Positions 1 through 7,342 of a DNA stretch of 43,350 nt are shown in pieces. Position numbers and translations under genes: made by a program. The DNA is from Chloroflexota bacterium. GTDB taxonomy: Bacteria; Chloroflexota; Anaerolineae; Anaerolineales; UBA4823. The first letter of the stretch is position 1; every line of letters starts with the position of its first letter. A model generated the notes under the pieces. It was not told the origin of the DNA. It was given only the letters and a program-made list of their open reading frames with translations, and made no database searches. The stretch spans positions 1,929,146 through 1,972,495 of the forward strand of contig CP070764.1 in assembly GCA_020349245.1 (NCBI GenBank), written 5' to 3'.

Positions 1-155
1 AAGGTGCCGATGGAATATCCCGCCTGTTCCGCGATCGAGTTGACATTGGCTTTATCGAAGCCATCAAGAGCCAGAGCACTGGTCGCTGCTTTAAGCAACC
101 GCTGGCGGGTTTCGTTCATCAATTTTTCGCGTTTTGCTTCCTGATAACGAGGCAT
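1..155 (-). CDS. TetR-family transcriptional regulator, N-terminal part (runs off the left edge)
   Basis: Reading from the ATG at 155 towards the left edge gives 51 codons that resemble the DNA-binding start of TetR repressors. A charged N-terminus (MPRYQEAKREK) is followed by a helix (TRQRLLKAATSALA), a Gly-Phe turn (DGFDKANV) and a recognition-helix region (SIAEQAGYSIGT). The ligand-binding part lies outside the window, so the effector cannot be judged. An AAGGAG ribosome site precedes the ATG. The gene has its own promoter and a perfect palindrome, as expected for an autorepressed TetR gene. It is on the same strand as the long catabolic run but looks like a separate transcription unit. 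The family call is firm; the target is unknown. Confidence 0.85.
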   Translation of the reverse strand, partial: MPRYQEAKREKLMNETRQRLLKAATSALALDGFDKANVNSIAEQAGYSIGT

Positions 156-172
156 TCTGCTTTCTCCTTAAA

Positions 173-192
173 CTGAGTGAGTATTCACTCAG
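173..192. promoter_or_regulatory. Palindromic operator for the TetR regulator
   Basis: CTGAGTGA-GTAT-TCACTCAG is a perfect 8-bp inverted repeat with a 4-nt centre. It lies just downstream of the -10 box of the TetR promoter, around the expected transcription start. TGA(G/A)TGA...TCA(C/T)TCA dyads are typical binding sites of TetR-family repressors, so autorepression is the likely role (inference). Confidence 0.8.
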
Positions 193-221
193 ATTATAAC
201 AAAATTAGCTTGGCTTGTCAA
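193..221 (-). promoter_or_regulatory. Consensus sigma70 promoter of the TetR gene
   Basis: On the minus strand TTGACA (221-216) and TATAAT (198-193) are both exact consensus hexamers with a 17-nt spacer. The palindromic operator follows directly. The -35 hexamer lies inside the right arm of a stem-loop that may terminate the upstream operon. Confidence 0.85.
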
Positions 222-242
222 TCATGAGTTTGACCAACCAAG
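201..242 (-). terminator. Possible terminator of the long minus-strand operon, overlapping the TetR promoter
   Basis: Downstream of the tauE-like stop, the minus strand has 13-nt arms (242-230 and 221-209) that pair apart from one G-U and one G-A, with an 8-nt loop. The T-rich tail CTAATTTTGTT follows. This fits an intrinsic terminator of moderate strength. Its right arm contains the TetR -35 box. Confidence 0.5.
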
Positions 243-259
243 TTACTTCGTAATTGACT

Positions 260-1003
260 TCAAATAAAAATCAGCATCAAGGCTGCAATTATCAGTAAAC
301 CCGTTATGATCCAATCAAAAGTTGTCTTATCAACCTTGTCGGCTCCCCACCGCCCTACCCACACGCCAAAGGGCACCAATGGTAGTAACCATGCGATTTG
401 CCTCAGCTGAAGCCAATCGAACAAACCCGCATACCAGTAATATGGAACTTTAATCCAGTTGAGTAGGAAAAAGAAGATCGCGGAAGTAGCAATAAACACC
501 CTTGGGGTGACATTCTGGAGCAACAGATAGATAGAGACTGGAGGACCGCCTGTGTGTGCCAAAGCGGAAGAGAATCCAGTGACAGTTCCCGCGAGCAGGC
601 CATGCCAGTTGTGAGGCTTGTACTTTAAATAACCCTGGACACGGTTTTCAAAGATCTTATATAGAGAAAAAACTAACACGATTAAACCTAAAGCCGTTCT
701 TAAGGACTCGGTTGGCGCACTCGTGATAAAAAAAGTGCCGATCGTGACTCCCACAATTGCACCAGGAATCAGCAGCAGCACGAACTTACCATTCCACCGG
801 CGCCAGTGAAATGACACCGCAAAGATATCCGCCAACATCAAGATCGGTAAAACTAATCCAATAACCTGGTCCGCGGGCATAACCAAGGCCAGCATGGGAG
901 TCGCCAGAGCTCCCAGAGTCCCCCCCAACCCGCCTTTGGCAAGACCAATCATAAAAGCTACCAAAGCCACCATGAGATAAAAAACAATCGGGTCAACGGC
1001 CAT
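260..1003 (-). CDS. TauE/SafE (TSUP) family membrane exporter
   Basis: This 247-residue protein is almost wholly hydrophobic, with about seven or eight membrane segments. It has the Gly-rich start typical of the TSUP family (GLAKGGLGGTLGALATPMLAL) and the second-half counterpart (GTVTGFSSALAHTGGPPVSIYLL). TSUP proteins move sulfite, sulfonates or small organic anions across the inner membrane. The start at 1003 has a GAGAGGTG ribosome site and overlaps the end of the AOR gene by 11 nt, so translation is probably coupled. As the last gene of the aldolase-AOR module it may export the acid made by AOR (inference). Substrate cannot be read from sequence. The family call is firm. Confidence 0.85.
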   Translation of the reverse strand: MAVDPIVFYLMVALVAFMIGLAKGGLGGTLGALATPMLALVMPADQVIGLVLPILMLADIFAVSFHWRRWNGKFVLLLIPGAIVGVTIGTFFITSAPTESLRTALGLIVLVFSLYKIFENRVQGYLKYKPHNWHGLLAGTVTGFSSALAHTGGPPVSIYLLLQNVTPRVFIATSAIFFFLLNWIKVPYYWYAGLFDWLQLRQIAWLLPLVPFGVWVGRWGADKVDKTTFDWIITGLLIIAALMLIFI

Positions 1004-2822
1004 GCTGGTTCACCTCTCCATTTACGAGCTGGAGCTCCTGCATCCGTTTCAGGGTGGGCACACCTTCCATGTCCCAGCCCATAATTCGATAATACTCATC
1101 CAGCATTGCGGCCAGCTCGACGATGTGCCCATCTGCAGGACCACCGACCATGGGTTGGGTCAAGTTGCGCGCCGGAAGCGTATCAGCTGCTCGTTGGAAA
1201 CCCTCGCGAACATTGATAGCTCGGGCTAAAGTTGATATTCGTTCACCCACCAGCTCCAGGTCCCCCACGGTTGGATAATCAAAACCCGTTGCGGCGGTGA
1301 CCAGCTGCCAGAGCTCTTTGAGTTTCATACCATATCCTGGGAAATAGCAGAGGCAGGCACTGTCCCAAACCGCTTTATCTGCCTGGTGATCACGGAAAAG
1401 CTGGGGTTTCCCTTCGATAGTCAGCGGATCAGCAGACCCGCTGAAGAGCTCACCCAAGGGTGCCCCGCGCAGATGACAGGCACCGCGTTCAGAGACTGCA
1501 TACGCCAGGGCAGTGCCCTTGGCAGCATTGGGATGGTAAGCCGGCATCTCCAAACCCTTGACATGCATGGCGAACGGCTGAGCTTCAGGATACTCTCCTG
1601 CTATTGAAGCAACTCCCTGGGCCAGCCATTCTCCACAGCCTTCAACCTTGGCCATCTTTTCCATCAGCGCCAAAGCAGCCGAGGCATCTCCAAAGCGGGG
1701 AGCGATACCATCCAAATCGCTTGATTTGATCAGATCGCGTTCAAACATCTCCATCACAAACCCAATCACCGCTCCGGCACTGATGGTATCTAAGCCATAT
1801 TCATCGCACCACCAATTCAAGCGGATGATGGTCTCTCGATCGCCGATAGCGCAGTTGGGACCAAAAGCGTATGTGGTTTCGTACTCAGGTCCTTCAATAA
1901 CAATGCCATCCTCGAGAGGGCGAGTATATTTTCCGCAGGCGATTGGACAGCCAAAGCAGGCATAATCTTTGATCCAGTCATGCTTCCTGAACGAATCCCC
2001 GGAGAGGGCATCAGCAGCCTCAAATCGACCGCTCTGGAAATTTCTGGTCGGCAACGCTCCCATGACATCGATGATCTCAAGAATATTAACCGTACCCTCT
2101 TGGTTGAGCAAAGTCGTTTCACTGGACATGCGTACTGCCCGGAAAGCGAGTTGGAGTGCACGGTTGTATCGTTGTGGATCGTGGACTTTCACCAATCCGC
2201 TCCCTCGAACCAGGATGGTTTTCAAATTCTTGGAACCCATAACCGCGCCTACCCCACCCCTGGCCAAGGTACGAGTATCATTGAATATCCCGGCTAAATT
2301 ACGCAGCTTCTCACCAGGTGGCCCGATGGAAAGCGACTGCCATCCATCACCAAACTCCTCATGCAGTACTCGAGATGTTTCCGAGATATTTAAACCCCAC
2401 AAATGCTCCGCCGGCTTCAATTCGACCTGTCCATCCTCGATAAGCAGGGCTAGCGGTTCATCAGCTGCCCCGGTCAGGACGAGCGCATCGTAGCCAGCAT
2501 ACTTGAGCATCTGTCCCCAATACCCACCACAATACGAGTCGCTGTAAGTTTTGGTAGCCGGGCTGATAGTCGTGGATCCAAAACGACCGGCGGTCGGAGC
2601 AGTTGTCCCAGTTAGGGGACCATTATGAAAGATGAGCTGGTTTTCCGGAGAAAGTGGCGTGGCCCCTGGAGAGCCTTCATGGTATAGCATCCAGGCTCCC
2701 AAACCTTTCCCTCCCAGGATAAGCGGCATAGCCTCAGTTGGTAAAGGTGAACTCTCGATTTTTCTGGCTGACAAATCAATTCGCAACACCCGGTTGCAGT
2801 AGCCTCTTTTCTGCAGGTCCAT
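993..2822 (-). CDS. Aldehyde:ferredoxin oxidoreductase (tungsten/molybdenum AOR family)
   Basis: The 609 residues are full length for the AOR family, which oxidises aldehydes to carboxylic acids at a tungsten- or molybdenum-bispterin centre and passes electrons through one [4Fe-4S] cluster. The N-terminal pterin-binding domain (residues 1-210) has FHNGPLTGTTAPTAGRFG and ARGGVGAVMGSKNLK. The cluster motif is CFGCPIAC (Cys289, 292, 296), and the fourth ligand is probably in DSACLCYFPG near the C-terminus. The ATG overlaps the stop of the upstream aldolase-ferredoxin gene by one base (TGATG), behind a GGAAGGAG site. The four-cluster ferredoxin part of that neighbour is the obvious electron acceptor. 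Family assignment is firm; the aldehyde substrate is unknown. Confidence 0.93.
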   Translation of the reverse strand: MDLQKRGYCNRVLRIDLSARKIESSPLPTEAMPLILGGKGLGAWMLYHEGSPGATPLSPENQLIFHNGPLTGTTAPTAGRFGSTTISPATKTYSDSYCGGYWGQMLKYAGYDALVLTGAADEPLALLIEDGQVELKPAEHLWGLNISETSRVLHEEFGDGWQSLSIGPPGEKLRNLAGIFNDTRTLARGGVGAVMGSKNLKTILVRGSGLVKVHDPQRYNRALQLAFRAVRMSSETTLLNQEGTVNILEIIDVMGALPTRNFQSGRFEAADALSGDSFRKHDWIKDYACFGCPIACGKYTRPLEDGIVIEGPEYETTYAFGPNCAIGDRETIIRLNWWCDEYGLDTISAGAVIGFVMEMFERDLIKSSDLDGIAPRFGDASAALALMEKMAKVEGCGEWLAQGVASIAGEYPEAQPFAMHVKGLEMPAYHPNAAKGTALAYAVSERGACHLRGAPLGELFSGSADPLTIEGKPQLFRDHQADKAVWDSACLCYFPGYGMKLKELWQLVTAATGFDYPTVGDLELVGERISTLARAINVREGFQRAADTLPARNLTQPMVGGPADGHIVELAAMLDEYYRIMGWDMEGVPTLKRMQELQLVNGEVNQHGR

Positions 2823-4114
2823 CAGGCCAGCTCCTTCCGTTCAGCAACAAAGATCGCATTCGTTGGACAGATGGCAGTACATTCAGGTTCTCCGCCACAC
2901 AGATCACAAACCACTGGATACCAATCCAGGTTTTCGCCTGAAGCAATGCGGATGCCATCTTCACTATGGATAATTACCTCGGTTGGACATATTTTGACAC
3001 ACTCATCACAGGCGGTACACAGATCAACCAGCAGCTCAACTGCTCCTGATTGGCTGTGCCAGCGCAGGGCTTCTGTCGGGCAGACATCCAAACACTTCTT
3101 GCAAAGTGTACAGAACATGACCCGGTACTGCCCATGTTTTCTCCCCGGCTCAATCCGCAAACGAGAAAGCTTGGTACCAAAATCAAAGGTATCGTGGCTG
3201 GCTACACAAGCCACTACACATAGTTGGCAGCCCGTACACTTGGCAGGATGAGCTTTCAGGCGCAGGTAGTCCCAGGTCTCAGTTCGCAGGGCGCGGTCGA
3301 TTGACCAATTGTGATGTGCAATCCCACATAACTGGGCAACCATGTTCTCTGGATCAGGTGATTTGGTAACATTGCGGCCCATCAGGCAGCCACTGCCCCC
3401 GGCCTGCAACCCTTCCGCAAACAGCTCCAGTGCATCCCGCTCGTTATCCGAGCGAGCACCGCCTAATACCAGTACCGGTACCCCTGCTACCTCAACCAGG
3501 TTTCTAAAGGTTTCAACATCCCCGGTATAAGGGATTTTCAAGGCATCAGCGCCGAGTTCAACTGCCATGCGGGCGCCCAAGGTGAGAATCTCGACCACAT
3601 TCGCACCGGTAACCTGGCCCCCATATGCCAAAGGTTCAATAATACACGGCAATCCTACCTGGTGGCATTCACGAACAAAACGGGAGCAGACCTCGACACC
3701 AGTGGTCTCCACTCGATCGTTATAGCCCTGGAAAAGATAGATCGTGATCGCAGTCGCGCCCAAATCGAGTGCTTGCTGGGCGGTAATGACCTTCTGGTGA
3801 GTAAGCAGACGCTGCGGCACAGCATTGGCGACATTGGAGGTTCCCAACCGAGGCATATTCATCCAATCCGCCCTGACAATTAAAGCCGGACCCTCGCGAC
3901 CCTGGAAAAGGGGAGCCAAACGCAGTGCCTGGCCTGGGCTGAGCAAGATTCCATCCACGCCTCCCCGAATCACTGCTTCGGTTACTGGACGCAGGTTGAC
4001 CACATTCGGAGTAACATCGCTCATATAACCATGGTCAGCCGCCACACAAACCGCTCGTCCATCCCCGTGGCGATTAAACAACCTATCCATGCGAGCCTGT
4101 AACCCAGCGTTCAT
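2822..4114 (-). CDS. Class I aldolase (DeoC/LacD/FbaB-like) fused to a four-cluster polyferredoxin
   Basis: This is a 430-residue two-part protein. Residues 1-265 are a class I aldolase barrel of the DhnA/LsrF/LacD group: the DHG motif is at 27-29, the Schiff-base lysine is predicted at Lys193 (ADALKIPYTG), and a phosphate-binding GRN is at 246-248. Residues 290-420 hold four [4Fe-4S] motifs: C293/296/299/303, C335/338/341/345, C366/369/372/376 and C403/406/412/416, as in HycB/AorB-type electron-transfer subunits. The start at 4114 is chosen for its GAGGTG site; the frame stays open upstream, but the extension has no aldolase homology and overlaps the preceding gene. It is translationally coupled to AOR. 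The likely role is to cleave a sugar (phosphate) to an aldehyde and carry electrons from AOR. The fusion is unusual; the separate domain calls are firm. Confidence 0.88.
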   Translation of the reverse strand: MNAGLQARMDRLFNRHGDGRAVCVAADHGYMSDVTPNVVNLRPVTEAVIRGGVDGILLSPGQALRLAPLFQGREGPALIVRADWMNMPRLGTSNVANAVPQRLLTHQKVITAQQALDLGATAITIYLFQGYNDRVETTGVEVCSRFVRECHQVGLPCIIEPLAYGGQVTGANVVEILTLGARMAVELGADALKIPYTGDVETFRNLVEVAGVPVLVLGGARSDNERDALELFAEGLQAGGSGCLMGRNVTKSPDPENMVAQLCGIAHHNWSIDRALRTETWDYLRLKAHPAKCTGCQLCVVACVASHDTFDFGTKLSRLRIEPGRKHGQYRVMFCTLCKKCLDVCPTEALRWHSQSGAVELLVDLCTACDECVKICPTEVIIHSEDGIRIASGENLDWYPVVCDLCGGEPECTAICPTNAIFVAERKELA

Positions 4115-4130
4115 AAAGCACCTCTTACCA

Positions 4131-4907
4131 TTATGTCTCAGATCCCTGTAGGTGGATTTGTGCACTGATTTTTTCGAGTGTCGCTTCTGTATCTTTTTCG
4201 AGAAAAATCTGTTGATCAAGCCAGAGCCCGACTCCACCCATCTGCAAGGCTTCTCCAAGCTCAGCCTGGTAGTGATCCAAACCCGAAGGCTTTATCCATA
4301 CTGGTATCCCTGCCGCCATCGCCAAGATAATATGGAATGATTCGCGGTCCGTCCAGGGGACTGCCACACCATCCGCCCCACCCTCCAGGGCATACGAAAC
4401 TCCCAGCTGAACTGCTTTACTGCCCAGGACAACCCGCGGACCAATCGCCTGGACATCGACGATCAGCGGCATTCCAACCTTATTCCCCTCGAGAGCTAAC
4501 TGGACCGTGTTGCGCAGGCAGCCTGCCTCAACCTGTTCTTCAAAACCAAGCAGAAAATAAGTCACCATCGCACTGGCGCCTAAATCGAGGGCATCAACTG
4601 GCGTAAGCAGCGGGATATGGCTGATCGTATCCGGGGGAAGGACAAAATCAGGTCCCCGCAGTGCATTGGTCCAATCCACCCGTACCAATAGGGCAGCATC
4701 ACGGCGGGTACGCCCGGAGAGCTTCCCAGCCTGACCAGGGCTGACTACAAGCCCGTCCACCAGGGGCAAAACAGGCTGGATGGCCGGCGTGAATTGCTCC
4801 AATCCAGGTAAGGGCCCCAGGGATAGACCTGCGCTGGCATCAACGATCAAGCTGTGTTCATTACCAGGATGGATAAATTCTCGTAATCGATAAATTTTGC
4901 TCTGCAT
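4131..4907 (-). CDS. Degenerate class I aldolase paralogue, probably non-catalytic
   Basis: The 258 residues align along their length with the aldolase half of the next gene (shared VSPGQA.KL, LDLGA.A..TY.L.G, GLP/GMP..., ALEGGAD). All three aldolase hallmarks are changed: DHG becomes DAS (residues 23-25), the predicted Schiff-base lysine becomes Ala182 (GVAVPWTD), and the phosphate-binding GRN becomes DQQ. A structural or regulatory partner of the active fusion protein is likely (inference). The ATG at 4907 is chosen for its GAAGGTGA site over a TTG at 4922 that has none. The gene ends 16 nt before the fusion gene. The family relation is clear; loss of activity is predicted from residues only. 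Confidence 0.8.
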   Translation of the reverse strand: MQSKIYRLREFIHPGNEHSLIVDASAGLSLGPLPGLEQFTPAIQPVLPLVDGLVVSPGQAGKLSGRTRRDAALLVRVDWTNALRGPDFVLPPDTISHIPLLTPVDALDLGASAMVTYFLLGFEEQVEAGCLRNTVQLALEGNKVGMPLIVDVQAIGPRVVLGSKAVQLGVSYALEGGADGVAVPWTDRESFHIILAMAAGIPVWIKPSGLDHYQAELGEALQMGGVGLWLDQQIFLEKDTEATLEKISAQIHLQGSET

Positions 4908-5024
4908 AGAAATCACCTTCAACTTTCGTGCCGAGAACCTTCTGTCGCTCTACCAAGAAACCGCGGGCCTGTCAGTCTAATGCCGTGCAATCCAGGTGGG
5001 CGTCAACTTCAATAGCATGGCGGC

Positions 5025-6296
5025 TCAACCAGCCAAATAGGGGATCAGCTGCGGTCCTTCCGGCATGACACAGATGCGGGCTGCCCGACCGTACTTTTCC
5101 TGCAGCTGGGCAACAGCTTGCTCGATATTTCGGCAGGGTGTAAAGAGCGCTTGGCGGATTTGTTCATCGCTAAGCCCATCGCTGTATACATACACTTCAG
5201 CTTTATTTTGTATTTGGGCCTGGATCTGCACCTGCCATTGGTCTTGCACGCAAAATCCTGGCTGGGAGATCAGATCCATGATGCCTTGCGGCGAACCTGC
5301 TTTTGAGAGTAGCGCAGCATACTGACCGTGATTTGGAAGCCCATCCTCGCAGGCTGCGGCGATGATGATGCTCCCTCCCTGGCGAACCACCTGGCTGGCA
5401 GCACTCATCCCTTTGACGGATTGATATAAATTCTGGTCGAGGGGATAACCGCTGTTCGTTGTGATCACGATATCAAAAGGCTCGCTCACCGCAACCATCG
5501 CATTCTGTTTTACATAAGCACAACCCCGGGCATGCGCTGCGAGCATCTCTCCGGCAAAGACTGCTGTAATCTCCTGCCCGGCATTGAGGGCGACATTTAA
5601 CAAAAACGTGGGGTTTGTTCGCAGTGCAACTTCCCGCATTTCCTCCCAGATTGGATTACCAATCGTGATCCCCCAAGCGGCTTGCGGATGGGCGATCATA
5701 TCCAAGCCGTGATTGCTGAAAACACTTTCGCTACCCGCAAGTGAAGGCAGGATCGCCTTAGGGCCTCCACTAAAACCTGCAAAAAAATGTGGCTCGATAA
5801 AACCTGTCAGGATTCTTACATCGGCTTCCATGTAATAACGGTTGACCCGCACCGGGTTGCCCAGCGAGGTCGCACCCAGAGAAAGCAAATCTCGGTCATT
5901 GTTGCAGTCGTGCTGCCTGCATTGATAATTATCCACGATCCAATCGCCCAGCAGCTGGCGGAGCTCTTTTTCAGTCTGCGATCGGTGGGTGCCCAATCCA
6001 TTTAATAGAGTGATATCTGCTGGCCGGACACCCAAGCTGGTAAGCTCCTCCAACAATACGGGCAGTATGCGCCAATTCGGGGTCGCCCGGGTAATGTCTG
6101 TATGCACCACGACCACCTTATCTCCCATTTTGACCAGTTCTGAGAGAGGAGCAGAAGCAATCGGCTCGCGCAAGGATCTTCGGATTGCCCCAGATTCATC
6201 GCCCAAACCCGGAACGAAACGGGTCTCCAATACGTCCACCGTTCCGGGTAGATCCACGATAAGACCCTGCCGTCCATATTTTAGAGAGATTTTCAT
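5025..6296 (-). CDS. larA: LarA-type nickel-pincer-dependent 2-hydroxyacid racemase/epimerase
   Basis: The 423-residue protein matches the LarA family (DUF2088). These enzymes racemise or epimerise lactate and other 2-hydroxyacids by hydride transfer to a nickel-pincer nucleotide. The key residues of Lactobacillus plantarum LarA all have counterparts a constant four positions earlier: His104 (GLGTHR), His170 (IEPHFFAG), Lys180 (GGPKAILP, cofactor-tethering) and His196 (nickel ligand). The cofactor genes larB, larC and larE are not in the window. The start overlaps no gene but lies 2 nt after the upstream stop, with no clear Shine-Dalgarno, suggesting coupled translation. Substrate is probably not simply lactate given the sugar context; LarA homologues act on several hydroxyacids. 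The gene symbol denotes the family. Confidence 0.87.
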   Translation of the reverse strand: MKISLKYGRQGLIVDLPGTVDVLETRFVPGLGDESGAIRRSLREPIASAPLSELVKMGDKVVVVHTDITRATPNWRILPVLLEELTSLGVRPADITLLNGLGTHRSQTEKELRQLLGDWIVDNYQCRQHDCNNDRDLLSLGATSLGNPVRVNRYYMEADVRILTGFIEPHFFAGFSGGPKAILPSLAGSESVFSNHGLDMIAHPQAAWGITIGNPIWEEMREVALRTNPTFLLNVALNAGQEITAVFAGEMLAAHARGCAYVKQNAMVAVSEPFDIVITTNSGYPLDQNLYQSVKGMSAASQVVRQGGSIIIAAACEDGLPNHGQYAALLSKAGSPQGIMDLISQPGFCVQDQWQVQIQAQIQNKAEVYVYSDGLSDEQIRQALFTPCRNIEQAVAQLQEKYGRAARICVMPEGPQLIPYLAG

Positions 6297-6298
6297 CT

Positions 6299-7279
6299 TT
6301 AGGATTCAAACCAGGGTTTTCCACGCTCGTCGGTGAGCACCAGCTCGCGCAGAGCACCAACACCTTTCTCCAATCCTTCTCGTAATGACATCAGGCTGTC
6401 TTCGTGTTCCATGGATAAGACATAATCATAACCAACCAGGCGCAAATTGCTGACCAGGTCTTTCCAGAACTTGAGATCATGTCCATAGCCAACCGTGCGG
6501 AATATCCAGGCGCGATGGGCTTCGTCTGCGTACGGTTTGGTATCCAAGACTCCGTTGACCGGCGTGTTTACCGGATCGATTATCGTATCCTTGGCATGTA
6601 CATGAAAGATGGATTCTCCCAATTCGCGCACGGCAAATATTGGATCGATCCCCTGCCAAAACAGGTGGCTCGGATCAAAATTAACCCCAATCTCGGGACC
6701 GACAGCAGCACGCAGGCGTAATAAGGTTTCCGGATTGTAGACCGCGAATCCCGGATGCATCTCCAAGGCGATCATGTCCACACCGTGTTCCCTGCAGAAG
6801 CGAACCTCCTCCTGCCAGTAGGGAATCACCTTCTCTTGCCACTGCCACTCAAGGATGCGGAGAAAATCCGGCGGCCAGGGGCAGGTGACCCAATTAGGAT
6901 ACTTACTGTTTTCACTATCACCAGGGCACCCAGAGAAGGTAACCACCCGCTTCACACCCAGTTTTTCCGCAACCCTGACCGTATTGCGGAACTCTTCCGC
7001 GTGCAGCCGGGCGACAGCTGGATCAGGATGCAGCGGATTTCCATGACAGCTCAATGCACTGATCTCCAAGCCATGATCTGCGACCATTTTTTTCCAATCA
7101 GCAAGCTTTTTCGAATCTGCCAGCAGCTCCAATGGTTTGCAATACGACTCCCCTAATTCAGCCACATAGCCACCCGAGCCAATTTCAACCGCTTCAGCAC
7201 CCACTCCTGCAATCCAATCCAGCGCTTGATCAAAAGGTAATAAATCTTGGAAGACAAAACTAAATACACCGACTTTCAT
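6299..7279 (-). CDS. Sugar phosphate isomerase/epimerase (xylose isomerase-like TIM barrel)
   Basis: This is a 326-residue TIM barrel of the AP endonuclease 2/IolE-like superfamily. Expected metal-site motifs are present: ALEMHPG (Glu173, His175), VNFDPSHLFW (Asp202, His205), FHVHAKD (His226, His228, Asp231) and the C-terminal SMEHED. Start 7279 has a strong AGGAGG site; the frame continues 16 codons upstream without support. It is closely similar along its length to the plus-strand protein at 34634-35596 (shared VEIGSGGY, ISALSCH, PNWVTCPWP, NFDPSHLFW), so the two operons carry paralogues. The reaction is probably isomerisation or epimerisation of a keto-sugar or inosose; the substrate is not known. 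A GC-rich stem-loop separates it from the upstream gene. Confidence 0.85.
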   Translation of the reverse strand: MKVGVFSFVFQDLLPFDQALDWIAGVGAEAVEIGSGGYVAELGESYCKPLELLADSKKLADWKKMVADHGLEISALSCHGNPLHPDPAVARLHAEEFRNTVRVAEKLGVKRVVTFSGCPGDSENSKYPNWVTCPWPPDFLRILEWQWQEKVIPYWQEEVRFCREHGVDMIALEMHPGFAVYNPETLLRLRAAVGPEIGVNFDPSHLFWQGIDPIFAVRELGESIFHVHAKDTIIDPVNTPVNGVLDTKPYADEAHRAWIFRTVGYGHDLKFWKDLVSNLRLVGYDYVLSMEHEDSLMSLREGLEKGVGALRELVLTDERGKPWFES

Positions 7280-7302
7280 TGAAGGCCTCCTGTTAATCAA
7301 AT

Positions 7303-7327
7303 GTGGGGGCTGTTTTCCAGCCCCCAC
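7303..7327 (-). other. Intergenic stem-loop between the creatininase-like and isomerase genes
   Basis: GTGGGGGCTG (7303-7312) and CAGCCCCCAC (7318-7327) form a perfect 10-bp stem with a 5-nt loop. It sits in the 63-nt junction of the operon. On the minus strand no clear U-run follows, so an mRNA processing or stability element is more likely than a full terminator (inference). Confidence 0.7.
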
Positions 7328-7342
7328 CGGAGCGGCGATCGA

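Noticed and set aside
4115..4258. N-terminal extension of the aldolase-ferredoxin frame
   Set aside because: The extra 48 residues overlap the preceding gene, are basic and low in homology, and the ATG at 4114 has a good ribosome site.
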